A DNA stretch of 64,000 bases from Ophioderma brevispina (GCA_023653785.1 JAMKCH010041576.1:49276-113275); one strand, 5' to 3'. Positions 12,690 through 24,120 are shown, counted from the first letter of the stretch. The notes: generated by a model not told the origin, from the sequence alone. Numbers and translations are program-made.

Positions 12690-12935
12690 AATGTAATAAT
12701 AATAATAATTAATTCTTATACACCGAAGTGCTCATGGCGTTGCTGTGGAGCGCCTAGGGCTGCCATAACACAAACAGTAAATCCAGAACGACAAGGAAAG
12801 GTTTATCGAAAGAAGTCCAATTTTGCACACCGAAGTTCTCGGAAAAAAATGCAAGGTTGGAGCATAGGAACGTACGAGGGAATCGAACCCGGGCCGCATT
12901 GGTGAAAGCCTCGCTTTTTCCAAAATGTGTGCTGT
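12690..12935 (-). mobile_element. tRNA-derived SINE remnant
   Basis: Read on the minus strand, there is a pol III B-box-like GGTTCGATTCC (complement at 12872-12882) preceded by CACCAATGCGGCCC, as in the T-arm half of many animal tRNA SINEs. A body of about 180 bases follows. The element ends in an ATTATTATTATT tail (plus strand TAATAATAATAATAATT at about 12694-12710). The A-box half is not recognisable, so the 5' part is truncated or too diverged. Overlapping short minus-strand ORFs are artefacts of this repeat. Confidence 0.7.
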
Positions 12936-12997
12936 AATGTCGGGATATTTTTGGTTTCTCGTGCATCGACAAAATCAATGCACTTGCTTTCAAATAT

Positions 12998-13345
12998 ATG
13001 ACTCATTTTATAGTTGTTTCGGAAATTTCGACACATGCATTTCTATAGTTGACTTTGAAATTTCGACCCATTTCTCTAGTTGAATTTGAAATTTTGCACC
13101 ATTTTTTCACAGTAATCCTAGCAAAAATCGACCATTTTCATAGTACTTTTTTTCAAAATCGGAAAAAATCGACCATTTTCATTGTGATTTACTGAAATCA
13201 GAAAAATCGACCCATATCCATAGTGAATTGTGATCAAAAATTGGAAAATTGACCCATTTATATAGTAGCAATGACCTAAAAAATTGATCCATCTTTATAG
13301 TGGGATGGTGGGAAAACGATTCTTCATTATAGTAAGGGGTGAAAC
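12998..13345. repeat. Degenerate minisatellite, ATCGACCCATTTATATAGT core
   Basis: About nine to ten imperfect direct units of 31-43 bases, each containing a core close to TCGACCCATTTNTATAGT followed by an A-rich spacer (GAAATT, AAAAATCGG, TTGGAAAAT). Unit spacing is irregular. There is no coding interpretation. Confidence 0.75.
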
Positions 13346-14213
13346 GGCAACCGATATTGGTGGCACATATGTACCTACCCTTTTCTACTAAGTACCCCCG
13401 GGTTTTGAACATTTTGCGGGTGAGTTCATTGCACAATTAAATTGAACTCAATACATCATGTTGGGACAATGTCACGGGACAGTGTGTTATCGTCCTAATT
13501 TCTTGAGAAGAATCAACATGATCAAGATGATAAACGAGTGTCATTTGAATAAAATAGAATGGATAAAATATTACCTTTCAGTAATTTTATTGTTTAACAA
13601 AACATAACAAAAAATTGTCGCTCTGAATCAGAATCAGTCCTAATAAACATCAGCCATATCAACAATTTACCCTTTTCGTGACATATTTTTCACTCTAATG
13701 ATTTTATCATCAGTATCATCACGCAAGTCCTGTCATCTGTTTAATTCCCAGAAATACGATTTAGAGTCTCGTTTCCCCATATTTACCTTTTTCCAACTGC
13801 CCTAGTTTAATGGATGAGGAAGATATCATACGAAATCTTGAAGTTACATCCGGATTTCGCACAGAGACGGAAACTGATCGCTCTCTCAGGGGTGAAAAAG
13901 AGCGGTCCGTGATAAGTGAACTGTACACATTGATTTCACTCTGTGCCTTATCAACTATTAGGGAGCATCTGGTCTAGTTCCTATCAACCGAAAATAATGC
14001 AAAACCGATCATCCCTTGTACTCTATGCGATTGGATCATAAATTTAAATACCAAACATTTCAAAACAAACTAAATTAAAACTAAATGAAATAAATAAGCT
14101 CGATAGTAACTACTCGATAGTGATAGTGATTTAGAAGGGGACGACTAATAGTGCAACGGAAGAAGGCGAAACTGTTCATCACTGTAGTACATCAACAGGA
14201 GACTTTGCTTTAG
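13346..14213. other. No gene recognised
   Basis: AT-rich sequence between the minisatellite and a TTAA-type element. The ORF of 85 codons at 13179-13436 on the minus strand is largely translated minisatellite. Confidence 0.4.
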
Positions 14214-14471
14214 GTAAAAGGCACTATCAGTGATTTGCCAAACCAGAAAATGAAAAAAATCGGATTTAAATGTCTGTATAAGTATCCTAACATAACACTG
14301 CAAGTGATAAGACCGAAAGCAACAAATTCGAATATTTTAGCCACTTACTGTAACACGTAATTGAATGGGGATTTATGAACACTGTTTTTCTTCTATCCTT
14401 CACTTTTAAGCTAGTCCTGCAAATTAATTTTATTTTGACTCTTTCCGGTTGATCAGAGATAGTCTCTTTAA
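14214..14471. mobile_element. CACTATCAGTGATTT-type element, copy 1
   Basis: It starts TAAAAGGCACTATCAGTGAT and ends with an imperfect inverted end, TCAGAGATAGTCTCTTTAA. Internal landmarks match the elements nested in the 3.2 kb duplication, including ATCCTAACATAAC, ACACGTAATTGAATGG and GAACACTGTTTT. The right end finishes with TTAA, which suggests a TTAA target. Confidence 0.7.
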
Positions 14472-14596
14472 TCGTTGTTTAACGCATTAAACCTAGACAA
14501 ATGATACCCTTTTTAATCTTTACAACGAGACAAATACTTTGGTGTACACATTTTAACACAATTGACTTGATTTCAAATTTACCCCTGTACTAATTT

Positions 14597-14932
14597 GTTA
14601 AATCAGAAAATCGAAAAAAATCATCCAAAATCAGATTTTCGCATGTCTAAAACAAGTATAGGGATTCTAACATACCCTACAAGTATATAGACCAAAAGCA
14701 ACCTAATACGGATAATAAGGATAATCGTTATTGGCCGTATGGACACTTACTAAAACACATAATTGAATGGAGATTCACATCTTTGAACACTGTTGTTTTC
14801 TTCATTTACTGTCATTTTTTTCTGTTGGGAAAAAACATGACAATTCTACAGACTTATCATTCGCTTTTAAGCTATTCCTGCGAATTTCAAAATGTTGACT
14901 CTTTTTGGGTGAATCACTGATAGTGTCTTTAA
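14597..14932. mobile_element. CACTATCAGTGATTT-type element, copy 2
   Basis: The right end is ATCACTGATAGTGTCTTTAA, the clearest end of the family in the window. The left terminus is missing or diverged; the recognisable body starts at about AAATCAGAAAATCG. It lies in the same orientation as copy 1, about 125 bp after it. Confidence 0.7.
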
Positions 14933-16009
14933 TCTTCATAGTGCAAAGTTAAATGTCATTGGAAATTATAAGTCACTGTATTTGTATTTTATTTAGTTGA
15001 CCTTAGTTAATTTGGAAGGAAAGTGAAGACTTTCCTGTTATCTCATATTAATTGAATTCAACTAGTAAATATTCGGTACAGTCAAGTGATCTTCAAAACA
15101 GATCCGACCTCTTGAATTATTCAAAGGGGGAATTACCCATAGTCTCTTACACAAGTTTGTCATCATGGCTAAGGTATTGGTCAGGTGTGTCCATTTACGT
15201 GAGAGAAAGAAAGGTTGTTTACATTACGTGATTTTACTGACTTTCCTGTGTGCTTAGTCGATGGATTTCCGTTGCATCTTCTCAATATGAAAGACAACGT
15301 TATAATTTACATTTGTTATCACTGCACCACTTCTAACTCTTATTTAGATAAATGATTAACGCATCGGTCGACACCTTCAAGAAATAGTTTTATTAATTAT
15401 ATATGAACATATCCCACTGAACTGGATGCGGTTGACGTAAAAACCACTTACTTACTAGCTTTATGATAATAAATCAATTTCAAGATAGCTCCAACAATGT
15501 CCTTTTCTAACCATATTAACCCTGGTCTTGCCAAGCCCTGTTTGGCAACACGTTTTACCAAGGGGTGGTTACCACCCTCTGGAATTCCTTATAAAGCATC
15601 TGATTATGGTGCACATGGATATACTCCATTTCCCTACCCCCGTGCAGTGACGTCAGCGCGAGATTTAATTGATATATCGCACCAGTACACCGCGCGCGCT
15701 GGCTTAAAGCGACGTCGTTTTTACACGCGCCCACAAAAACGGCATATCTTGACGCGTGCGTAAAAGCTGCAAGGTTATGACATCACTGCACGTAGAGAGA
15801 GAGAAATGTGCCTTTATAGTGGTATTTAGGTAGTAGTTTATAATACTGCTGCCAAACGTACATACTAGTCCATGAGCCAGTTTCTGTACATGCCTTAAAA
15901 TTCGAGTTTGTTGCACCCACCTGGTGTGTAAAGTTGCACATTAGTGCGTACTGCCTATTTCAAAATGGCCACCATTGTTTTATGAAAAACTGCTATTGTA
16001 TTTTCATTA
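14933..16009. other. No gene recognised; CpG patch with inverted repeat
   Basis: Mostly AT-rich. At about 15640-15770 there is a CG-rich patch (CGCGCGCTGG, GACGTCGTTT, ACGCGTGCG). It is bracketed by GTGCAGTGACGTCA (about 15643) and its near-complement TGACATCACTGCAC (about 15779). An 88-codon plus-strand ORF at 15497-15763 covers the patch, but its product matches no family I know. The patch may be a promoter-like CpG element or transposon debris; the sequence does not decide. Confidence 0.35.
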
Positions 16010-17075
16010 TAGATTTTGAATTTATCCAGGACTAAGCGAAGTGGGCTTAAACATTTCAGTGTCCAAGATGGCCGCCGGTATGAGGCATGTTTTGTAAAAT
16101 GTATTAAAATTGCCAAAAAGATGGGATAAGAATGCGAGTAATATTTTGAGAGCACCAAAAAGAGATTTAATGACATTTGTGTATTGCGGACATGATCATA
16201 ACTCATGATGGCTGCCGTTATACCCGCTCCAGGGGAAATAAATCAAGAAGAAAACACCCCTGCACATCTTTTTCGACATAATAAGAACCACAACGAAAAC
16301 TATTGATAACATTTTCCCGCAATTTTCTCTCGTACTTTTGGATAATTGCAGACCACTCAACACTAGTTGTCGCTGGGAAGGAAGCTGATCTAGGCAGTAG
16401 AGAGAGAGAAGGAGCCTGTTGTACAAGTCAGAAACAAAGATAGCACTTGATGTGCTCGAAAGATACTTAGGTCACCATATTTAAATTTTCCTTCTACATA
16501 TAGACAATTTTTTCACTTCTTCATAAGCATATTTTTATTTTTACTTGGAAACACCTATGACATCACTGAGTAGTCCTTAAATACATGTCACACCCATTTA
16601 TTATGAATTTAATGTATCAGGTTGATATGAGCTGTTGTCTTCCTATGAACTATTATAGAGGCGGTTTAAACTACGTTATATAGCCCAAGTAGTAATCAGC
16701 TATAGTAAAGGCACTCTCTAGGACAAGTCAATACCCCACTTTAATATTTCTTACATCTTGGAGATGATTTAGGGTCATTATTAGAAAGTGTTGTTTAATA
16801 ACGTCGAAAAGATGGGTAGGGCTGTTTTTCTTCCTGATTTACGTACCCTAGAGCGAATATAATCACCGCCATCTTTAAAAACAAGCCTGTACGTAAAATA
16901 TAAATGCCATAAATTCTTTTTGGAGCTCCCAAAATATCACCCAGGTGTGTTCTTATTTCAACAATTTGTCCATTTAAGTTCATTTAACAAAATATGCCTC
17001 CTTGCGGCGGCCATGTACCCGTTACCATTCGAATATATACTTGGAGAAACATTTCAGCTGGATAAATATACTCTT
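16010..17075. repeat. Long foldback with ATGGCCGCC arms
   Basis: The left arm is about 16010-16280 and the right arm about 16795-17060. Matching blocks, in mirrored order, include ATGGCCGCCG, GAGGCAT-TTTTGT, GATATTTTG(G/A)GAGC, CAAAAAGA-TTTA-G-CATTT, GATGG(C)TGCCG and AAATCA-GAAGAAAAC. The arms are roughly 270 bases with about three quarters identity by eye, and the loop is about 500 bases. No ORF of interest lies inside. This is a foldback-type or MITE-like element with gene-poor content. Confidence 0.75.
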
Positions 17076-17129
17076 GTCTGTCCAGTCTGATAATATTGTG
17101 TACATTCCTTCTAACGCATTCATCACAAT

Positions 17130-17372
17130 CACACAAAACAATATACGTTAAGTTGAAAATTGAAAACCTGTCCTCTATGTACACTCTTATATTGTGACTC
17201 TTTGACATAATAAGATCCGAATACATACATTACCTTTTTAATACTGGCAAGTGTTCCATTTATTTTATCAAAGACGCCGTTTTACTTTAAGGATTGAAGT
17301 CGTACAATCAAAAGAACCATTACACAATGACGAAACAATGAGCAGGATTGGATGTGAAGGAGACATCACATA
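17130..17372 (+). repeat. Direct repeat, left copy (partner 18060-18285)
   Basis: Shared landmarks in order: AATATACGTTAA, TTGAAAATTGAA, CCTGTCCTCTATGT, TTATATTGT, ACTCTTTGA, TTTTACTTTAA, GATTGAAGTCGT, AAAGAACCATTA, AGCAGGATTGGATGTGAAGG. The left copy overlaps the right shoulder of the foldback. Confidence 0.85.
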
Positions 17373-17503
17373 CGATCATCCCCCCAATGTTTTGATTGCC
17401 CGTTCATGTGTTTGTGTACCAAAATAATCTCAATTTTACATAATAGTTTTAAAAATGGTAATTTCCACGCGCTTCGCGCGCATTTGGTTCCAAAAAAAAA
17501 GGG

Positions 17504-17592
<89 letters not shown>
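17504..17592. repeat. Poly(A) tract of 89 bases
   Basis: An uninterrupted A run preceded by A9-GGG. It is flanked on both sides by GCGCTTCGCGCGC-type short palindromes (17469-17481 and 17646-17658), so the run lies between two similar sequences and is probably an internal part of one repeat. A run this long is also a common site of assembly or sequencing length error. Confidence 0.95.
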
Positions 17593-17594
<2 letters not shown>

Positions 17595-18059
17595 ATTGCC
17601 AATTACCCTTAAGATTTTTAGGTTCTAAATGGCAACATTTTTAGGGCGCTTCGCGCGCACTGTGTTTGTATTGATTTTGTTAAACCCACCTTGTTTCAGT
17701 CATAAATTCACCAACCCCATCCCCCCCATGTCAAAAGGAAATTTACGCCACTGGTGAGGGCACATGGTTAGGAGTAGCTTCAAAACTTTCCGTTTGGTCC
17801 GTTTTTCTATTGTTCTACACACTGAATACTGGTTAAACTGCCATGGATCCGTCATAAAACCGCGGTTAGTTTTGGTCAGGCATTGTAGCTCCACTTAACT
17901 TGGCCATAGATCCATGATATAAAATGGCTGTTCTTAAATATACATCTGAGGATACTAGTGGAAATCAGATGTAAATACACGACGTTTCCCTCTTTTGTGT
18001 GCAAATTTTCACCTTGACGAAAGAGAGGCCCTCCCATTTTAACCCCCACCTCAAACGTA

Positions 18060-18285
18060 CGCTACGCAACACACACCAATATCCGTTAATTTGAAAATTG
18101 AACTTGTCCTCTATGTGGCGCTTTATATTGTAGACTCTTTGAAAAAAGTTTCGAGAGGGTAAGATAAGCAAGTCTTTATATTTTAAAGACGGATTTTTAC
18201 TTTAAGAGATTGAAGTCGTTACAATCCAAAGAACCATTAAAAAGAACGAACAATTAGCAGGATTGGATGTGAAGGGGACATGACA
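18060..18285 (+). repeat. Direct repeat, right copy (partner 17130-17372)
   Basis: Same landmarks as the left copy about 930 bases upstream, with scattered substitutions and indels. Between the two lie the poly(A) tract and its GCGCTTCGCGCGC flanks. One explanation is insertion of that sequence plus local duplication; independent insertion of two members of a repeat family is equally possible. Confidence 0.85.
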
Positions 18286-19082
18286 ATTTGGCGTGTCTTA
18301 AATAGCTAAACATACGAGGTACCTGCGTGTTAAATAGTGAAGAAACAAAGTAATATAAAACACTAAATCATGTGTAACACCCATGCTCCAGTCCCATTTT
18401 GAACATACTCAGGTACTTGGGAAAATCTAGTCAGACACCCTCTCAGTAACAGGGATTAAAACAGATCAGTTAGTGATTGTTCACCCCCTTGTTGATTGCG
18501 CCGATACTACCGATGGGCGCAAAAACGTGATGAGATTAATTTATCATGCGATTGCCGACAAGTTTGCTTAATCACGAACAGAGAATTTTTCAACGGAAGG
18601 TTTTAAGACTGTAATTGAAACGAACAGGGTCAATATGACTTTTGTGAACGCTTTGGAATCAGCTATCAAAAAAAATCTTGAAAATCGTCTGTATCTATAG
18701 GGGTATCGTGAACGTGCCTTTTTCAAAAGGTTCACCACAGACTTCGTGACCAGGATTGATTTTTGTGGTGAAACGTTTATAAAAGGGGTTCATTTGAAAA
18801 ACTGCTTTCGCGGCTGTCTTCGCTGGCTGGTGTGCCCAAAGGTTTTCACGAACGCTTCAAATATCAGCAAGGGGAGCTGGGGTGTCCATTAAGCCTTCAG
18901 GCAATATCATCCACAATATGGCCCTAGTTTATACCAGAGTTACCTACATTAGAAATATCCACGCATTTGCGATCATACCGGTTTCCTTTATCGACCTTTG
19001 GAAATACCGGAACCTCCAGCTATGGGCCTGGTTAACCACTTAAGAAGCACTTCCCTTCAGATAAAATCTAGTCAAAATGATA
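18286..19082. other. No gene recognised
   Basis: No transposon ends, tRNA or coding similarity recognised. Short local inverted words occur (TTCACCAC near 18731 and GTGGTGAA near 18766) but they are too short to call a structure. Confidence 0.4.
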
Positions 19083-19087
19083 AGATT

Positions 19088-19454
19088 CAGGGGCGGATCC
19101 AGGAATGCTCATCAGAGGGGGCGCCAAATGTTCCAGCTCGCTGCGCACGCCGGTAGACCGAAATTTTTTTCCCAGTCGGTGCGAAATTCTTAAGGGGTGA
19201 GGCGGGATTCTTGTCAAGCATTAACTAACCAAACTGACATACTGCGTCGGCCTTGGCGCCCACAAATCTTGATCTACACGGTCCCGACACCCTGACCGTC
19301 ATTCTTAGAGAAGATCTACAGGCGCCCTGTGCGGCAAAAAGTCATTTTCTATATATTCAGGGCCCCTGACGCCCTATATGCGGTGCCCGGCGCCCTGTGC
19401 TTGCGAAAAATAGAGGGGTCGCGCGCCGGGTGCGCCCCCTCGAATCCTCCCCTG
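19088..19454. mobile_element. Short transposon, CAGGGGCGGATCC ends
   Basis: The left end is CAGGGGCGGATCCAGG, followed by AGAGGGGGCGCC. The right end as reverse complement is CAGGGGAGGATTC, followed by GAGGGGGCGCACC. An exact 5-bp direct repeat, AGATT, flanks it at 19083-19087 and 19455-19459. Length is 367 bp and the interior is GC-rich relative to its surroundings, with no transposase. The end sequence and duplication length match the 10077-11380 element, so the two probably used the same transposase. Confidence 0.8.
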
Positions 19455-19459
19455 AGATT

Positions 19460-20161
19460 GGTACACAAAAACAAAGATCCAGTGTGAAGGAGGTATAATA
19501 AGATTTAAAATGACTTTTATCATGATTTTTTTTTATATTTTCATCACAAAGTCTGTTTGAACATTTCTTTGTTTCGAAAGAACGCAAAATAATTTAGAAG
19601 AAGCAATTTGATATACCTAATAGTGCAATATTGTACATTTCCAAAATATTTCATTCTTAGTGTGCCTTTATATTGTTTAAGATTATTTTTTATCCAGCAT
19701 TAGTTTTATTTTCTTTAATTAAGCATCAGCTCCCAAAAACTTTGTTTGGCTGACCCGGCGAGAGTTTATACCACCTTGAAACAAATTTTTTAAGGCATAC
19801 CGATTTTTTTGACAGTTCGTATTATCGTATATATTACTTTGCTGTTTCAAAAGCAAAGCATTCCAGTTATATAGGATAATTGCTCTTTTAATTTCGATTA
19901 AATTGGCAGTTTGATTGAACAGGATTTACAAAAATTGTATTAAATACGACAACTGGAGAGTAAGATCACAGAGTACCAACACAGAGCGTTTAGAGCATTT
20001 GTAAGTGGGGCCAAGTGACAATTTTTTACGAATATCGTTTTATCTTAAAGGAGACACTAACAATGTTTATATTCATTAAATTTTAACATTTATGTAATTT
20101 TTTGACGAACGTGAGCATTCTGCAATATCAAGATAATTCCAGACCTGTAATCTCAATTTGT

Positions 20162-20164
<3 letters not shown>
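19460..20164. other. No gene recognised
   Basis: AT-rich sequence with no repeat ends or coding similarity that I can support. Confidence 0.4.

Positions 20165-20201
<37 letters not shown>
20165..20201. repeat. Poly(T) tract of 37 bases
   Basis: An uninterrupted T run just before the first TTAA-bounded AGGGACATAATGGC element. The sequence after it (CATTTTTCTGATGCCCTGTC) resembles the right end of that same family, so the tract may lie in a broken older copy. Confidence 0.95.
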
Positions 20202-20202
<1 letters not shown>

Positions 20203-20248
20203 TTTCACTTTCCTCTTTTTCATTTTTCTGATGCCCTGTCTTGCAGTC

Positions 20249-21036
20249 TTAAAGGGACATAATGGCATAAAAAAAATGATATTGAAATCACTTCACGGGT
20301 TTGAAAACAATTTGGATGTTTACATTCTGTAAAACAGTAAAAACAGAGCAGGGTGGGGAGTGGGCAGTTTAGTTGGCAATAACGCTGGGAACAAGGTTGC
20401 TGACATTACTGCCATCATTTACCAACTTGAAAAGATTTTTCATCAGCTCACAGACCATTGCTATTGTGTATGCGCTAATCCCTGCTAATCCATCGTTCAC
20501 TTGCCATATCATGTATCTACTACACGCCCTAAAGTACAATGCCTGAATCCCGGTCTGAATGGTTTTCATTGACTTGTGTCGCAAAACATGCTAGATGCAC
20601 CGTAAATTGATGTGGAACACCACATTGGGGTACCACAGGGGGGGGGGGGGGCAAGTTGCCCCCTCTGGCTCGAAAAAGCGGGACGATATGGACCAAAATA
20701 TGCATTTTATTTTCAGCCTAAATTGGGCAAAATTAAAGTAAATTCGCTACGCGCGCGCGCATTTCAGCAAGTTCAGACTTAATTGGAGCTCTGGTGGGAC
20801 GTCTTGGAAATTTTGCCCCCTCTGGATCAACCGCCTCGGTACATCCCTGTGACACTTTGCTTTTCTATTCCAGAAATTGCAACAACTGCCACCACCCCAC
20901 CCCCCCCCCGTAACTCTTCCTTTTTTTACTGTTTTTATAGAATTAAACATCCAAATTGTTTTCAAGCTCGTGGAAGTGATTTCAGTACAGGTCCTTTTCA
21001 TTATGTCAGTTTTTTTGATGCCCTTAGTCCCTTCAA
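20249..21036. mobile_element. TTAA-bounded AGGGACATAATGGC element, copy 1
   Basis: The left end is TTAAAGGGACATAATGGCAT. The inner left arm (TTGAAATCACTTC, TTTGAAAACAATTTGGATGT, TTACATTCTGTAAAA) is mirrored near the right end by CATCCAAATTGTTTTCAA, GGAAGTGATTTCAGTA and CCTTTTCATTATGTC, finishing CCCTTCAA. The middle (ATTACTGCCATCATTTACCA, TCATCAGCTCACAGACCATT, AAGTACAATG-CTGAATCCC) matches copy 2 at 32419-32972. A GC-rich block at about 20636-20870 is absent from copy 2 and is probably a later insertion. No transposase is present. Confidence 0.85.
20636..20870. other. GC-rich insert inside the TTAA element
   Basis: It starts with a run of 13 G and contains GCCCCCTCTGG twice (about 20657 and 20815) and a CGCTACGCGCGCGCGC stretch at about 20746-20761. 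It breaks the alignment of copy 1 with copy 2 of the surrounding element. Ends are not clear enough to assign a transposon type. Confidence 0.5.
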
Positions 21037-21050
21037 CTTATCTAAGTAGT

Positions 21051-21078
21051 TTCTCTCTCTCTCTCTCTCTCTCCCTCT
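21051..21078. repeat. CT microsatellite
   Basis: A run of TC dinucleotides followed by C/T-rich sequence to about 21130. The 117-codon ORF across this region (Ser/Leu-rich) comes from it and from the inverted-repeat element beside it. Confidence 0.9.
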
Positions 21079-23546
21079 GGCTCTTTCTTCTTATCTCTCT
21101 TTCTTTTTCTTGTCCTTCATCCGCTTTCTCCGCCTGGGCATCCTTTTCTTATACCCGCTCTTCCCCTTTGAACATGCCAATAAATACTAAAAACTCAAAT
21201 ATTATGTTGCTTCAAATCAGCGCATATTAATTAATGCTTTTAAAGAACACGTTTGAAATCCTTCTTCATAACTGTCAGAAATGTAAATGTGATTTCAGTC
21301 ATTGACGCAAATTAGTTTCATCTACATAATATTTTGCTTAAATATTTTCAATTTAAACTACGCAACATTAAATTAGTTCTTTGCAATACTAAAAAAGCAC
21401 TCCAATTAATATTAAGTATGCTGACAGAAATTATCACAAATGTGTTCGATTTACTTAGTCTGTCTTTGTAGTTATTGCCATTCCCTGGGGTCATTTATAA
21501 TTATTTATTAGAGAAAAAGGGATAGCGGTTTAGTGCTTCCACACAACTATACAGCCAGGGCTGGAATCTTTAGCGGGCGTTACTTAGAGTTCGAGGATGT
21601 TGTTATTGTTGTTACCTGGTCAACCAAAGGAAGGACCTATATTAACAGATGAATTTCAATAGGAAAATCAGCCCCAGGCCCACAAAAATGACACCTAATT
21701 TTGTTCTTTAGTTCAGATCTAACATTTTCTAGTCAGCTAGCTTTATCAATCTTACTCCCCGATTCACTCTTTTAGGCGATTGTAGTGGCATTTAAATATT
21801 TTAATAAGCTGTGAATATGACTGTAGACAAGTAACAGTTTTTAGGATCCAAACTTTGTCTTGTTCATGATCATGGCGATGACGATATTTCCCATTTTAAC
21901 CCTTGTGTGTGTGTTTTCCTTTTTAAATTCTGTGAATAGGAATTTTCTTATTCTTTATTTTCCCTGGAATGACACATTATCTGGTTAAAAATAACGTCAT
22001 TCTAATGGTCTTAAGATCAAGTTACAATGTAAAATCATACTACAGGAAACAGAATTTTCTAGCTGCTCAAACCGGTCGCCAGCTTTAACCTGACACCTGC
22101 TTACTATAATTGGCAGACAGGAAGCTCCATTGGCAAATTATCTCTAAACCCACGTACTAGTTTCAAGAGAGGTCCTTAAGGTATTTTCCGAGGCTTTATC
22201 GCCAGATTTTTTTCTGGATGTTGAGGCATAATATTTACAGAAGTCAAATTTAATGTGGACACATTCTTCCGTAGTGAATTCTTGGAACCCAATACAGTCA
22301 TGAGTCTAGATTAAGACGTTGTTTTTTAGCTATGGTTGTCCCATCCGTGAGATCAGCACATGATATGGAATGTCAACAAAAGACCTGACGCCACGTCAAT
22401 TTATCTCAAATATTGTGCAAAAACAAATTAAAAGTCGGTATGGCAAACAGGGCCGGACAGGCATAACGACGAAATTAAGTGTACAAAGTACAATTCGAAG
22501 GGAAATATGTTTTGTCGTACACTGACATACATAATTTAAATATGAACTATGTCAAAAATATATTGAATACAATCCGACATACAAAAAAAGTGTATTGTAT
22601 CATTTGTTCATTCTTCATTAATTTGCTAGCCAATTTACACATATTCGTTATCCAATGATAAAGGTCCCTAAACTCCTGGACTACGTGACCTCTGATTGGC
22701 TGACCCCAATTTTGTTGTTTCAAGCAACTTTTGCCAAATCAACTGATCGAACGCAAAACATTTCAGTGTTTCTCAATGTGAAAATATATATAAGTTACAA
22801 TTTTAGACATTTCTGCACCCTAAACGTTATTCTAACCGTCACAATTAAACAATTTACACTTATATATTAACGTCTACATCAAATTTACAACATTCACAGG
22901 CATTTTGCTTTTCCAAAGAATCCAACATTTATCAAAATTACGACCTTTTTAACCAGCAATTTCTAGAAACGCTACTCACTACTTGGAAACATCAGAATGC
23001 GATTTTAGGGGTGAAATCATCACGCAAACACTCTTGTTTCCATTAAAAACTTACTATCTAGGAATTAAAAAGATACTAATTAATAATAGCTTAGTTTCAG
23101 CACCTTCATGAAGTACAAAAAGTGAGGTAAGATAGTAAAACGGAACAGTAAACTGAAACAAAAATATCGTAAGTGTGGCAATCTACACCATACACACGCA
23201 AATTACTGGCGAAATAGTATGAAATAGCATGGCAGAATCTGATGTATTTCTTCAAAAAAATCTCAGCCAAATCATCGCGCACTTGACTCTAACAATCCAT
23301 TAAGAGTTTCAAAAAGAACAATCAAACTTCAAAGTACTGAAAAAACTCGGCCTCAGCTTAGTCCTAGCCAATTAACACACAAATCAAAAATGCATGAAAT
23401 GGGTGTAAACTCTGGACCAATATTGTAAGTGAATTTACTACCAGTCCATTCACAGATTTTTTTCCTAGAACAAAAAATGTTCTTAGAACATAATAATGAT
23501 AATATTGGACGGCTTCTTTCCGGAGATACTGAATATATTGGATTCA
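21079..23546. other. No gene recognised
   Basis: About 2.5 kb of AT-rich sequence. I found no inverted-repeat ends, reverse transcriptase motifs or tRNA boxes. Short ORFs (up to 71 codons) show no recognisable domain. Confidence 0.4.
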
Positions 23547-23628
23547 CTATATGAAAATATCGGATATCGCAATATCGGATTCGCCATTGGCTCATTCGAT
23601 ATTGGCTCATCCCGATATTTTCATATAG
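23547..23628. repeat. Hairpin with 17-bp perfect arms
   Basis: CTATATGAAAATATCGG at 23547-23563 is the exact reverse complement of 23612-23628. The loop is itself repetitive, with GATATTGGCTCAT and ATTGGCTCATTCGATATT variants. The 82-bp structure may be a miniature palindromic repeat. Confidence 0.85.
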
Positions 23629-24052
23629 CTCTGGTGTCACCCTCAAGCCATCCAATATTATATCAAAATTTGTAATCAGATGTTTTGGTCGAGATGCTGC
23701 TCATGCAGACTTAAAAACTTTTACGAAATAAGGAAGAAGCCTCTCGATGTAAGGTCATAGGTCAAGATCTTATTTATAAGATTGACAAATGTGTCCATCT
23801 CCTGGATATTAATGTTTTGAAATGGGAATATGTTTTTGTTTCGGAACGATGTTGGAACCACAATCATAAATTATAGGGTCCAATGAAACAATCCACGGTC
23901 TGAATAAAAACAGGACGGTCCCCAGGTTAATTTCCGGTGGGCCACAAGCGGTGACTTCAGGTGCTGAATTCTGCACGTTAATGTGTATAGAGGTATTGAT
24001 TAACATTATGCTCTCGCCATGATTTACTGGACTTGGGACCATGACAATTCCT

Positions 24053-24120
24053 TGTCCTTCGGAGGGGACGTTAAGCCGTAAGTCCCTTGTACAGAGAACC
24101 ATACCTGTACACTTGCATCA
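24053..24120 (+). mobile_element. Possible SINE body fragment
   Basis: CCTTCGGAGGGGACGTTAAG followed by CCGTAAGTCCCTTGTACA resembles a conserved central segment seen in several tRNA-derived SINEs of marine invertebrates. A tRNA-like head with clear A and B boxes is not visible upstream, so this would be a 5'-truncated piece. The assignment rests on my memory of the motif only. Confidence 0.4.

Noticed and set aside
17366..17612. Poly-Lys and poly-Phe ORFs
   Set aside because: They are translations of the 89-base A run on either strand.
23809..24102. 97-codon minus-strand ORF as a gene
   Set aside because: It overlaps a SINE-like segment and shows no protein family resemblance.
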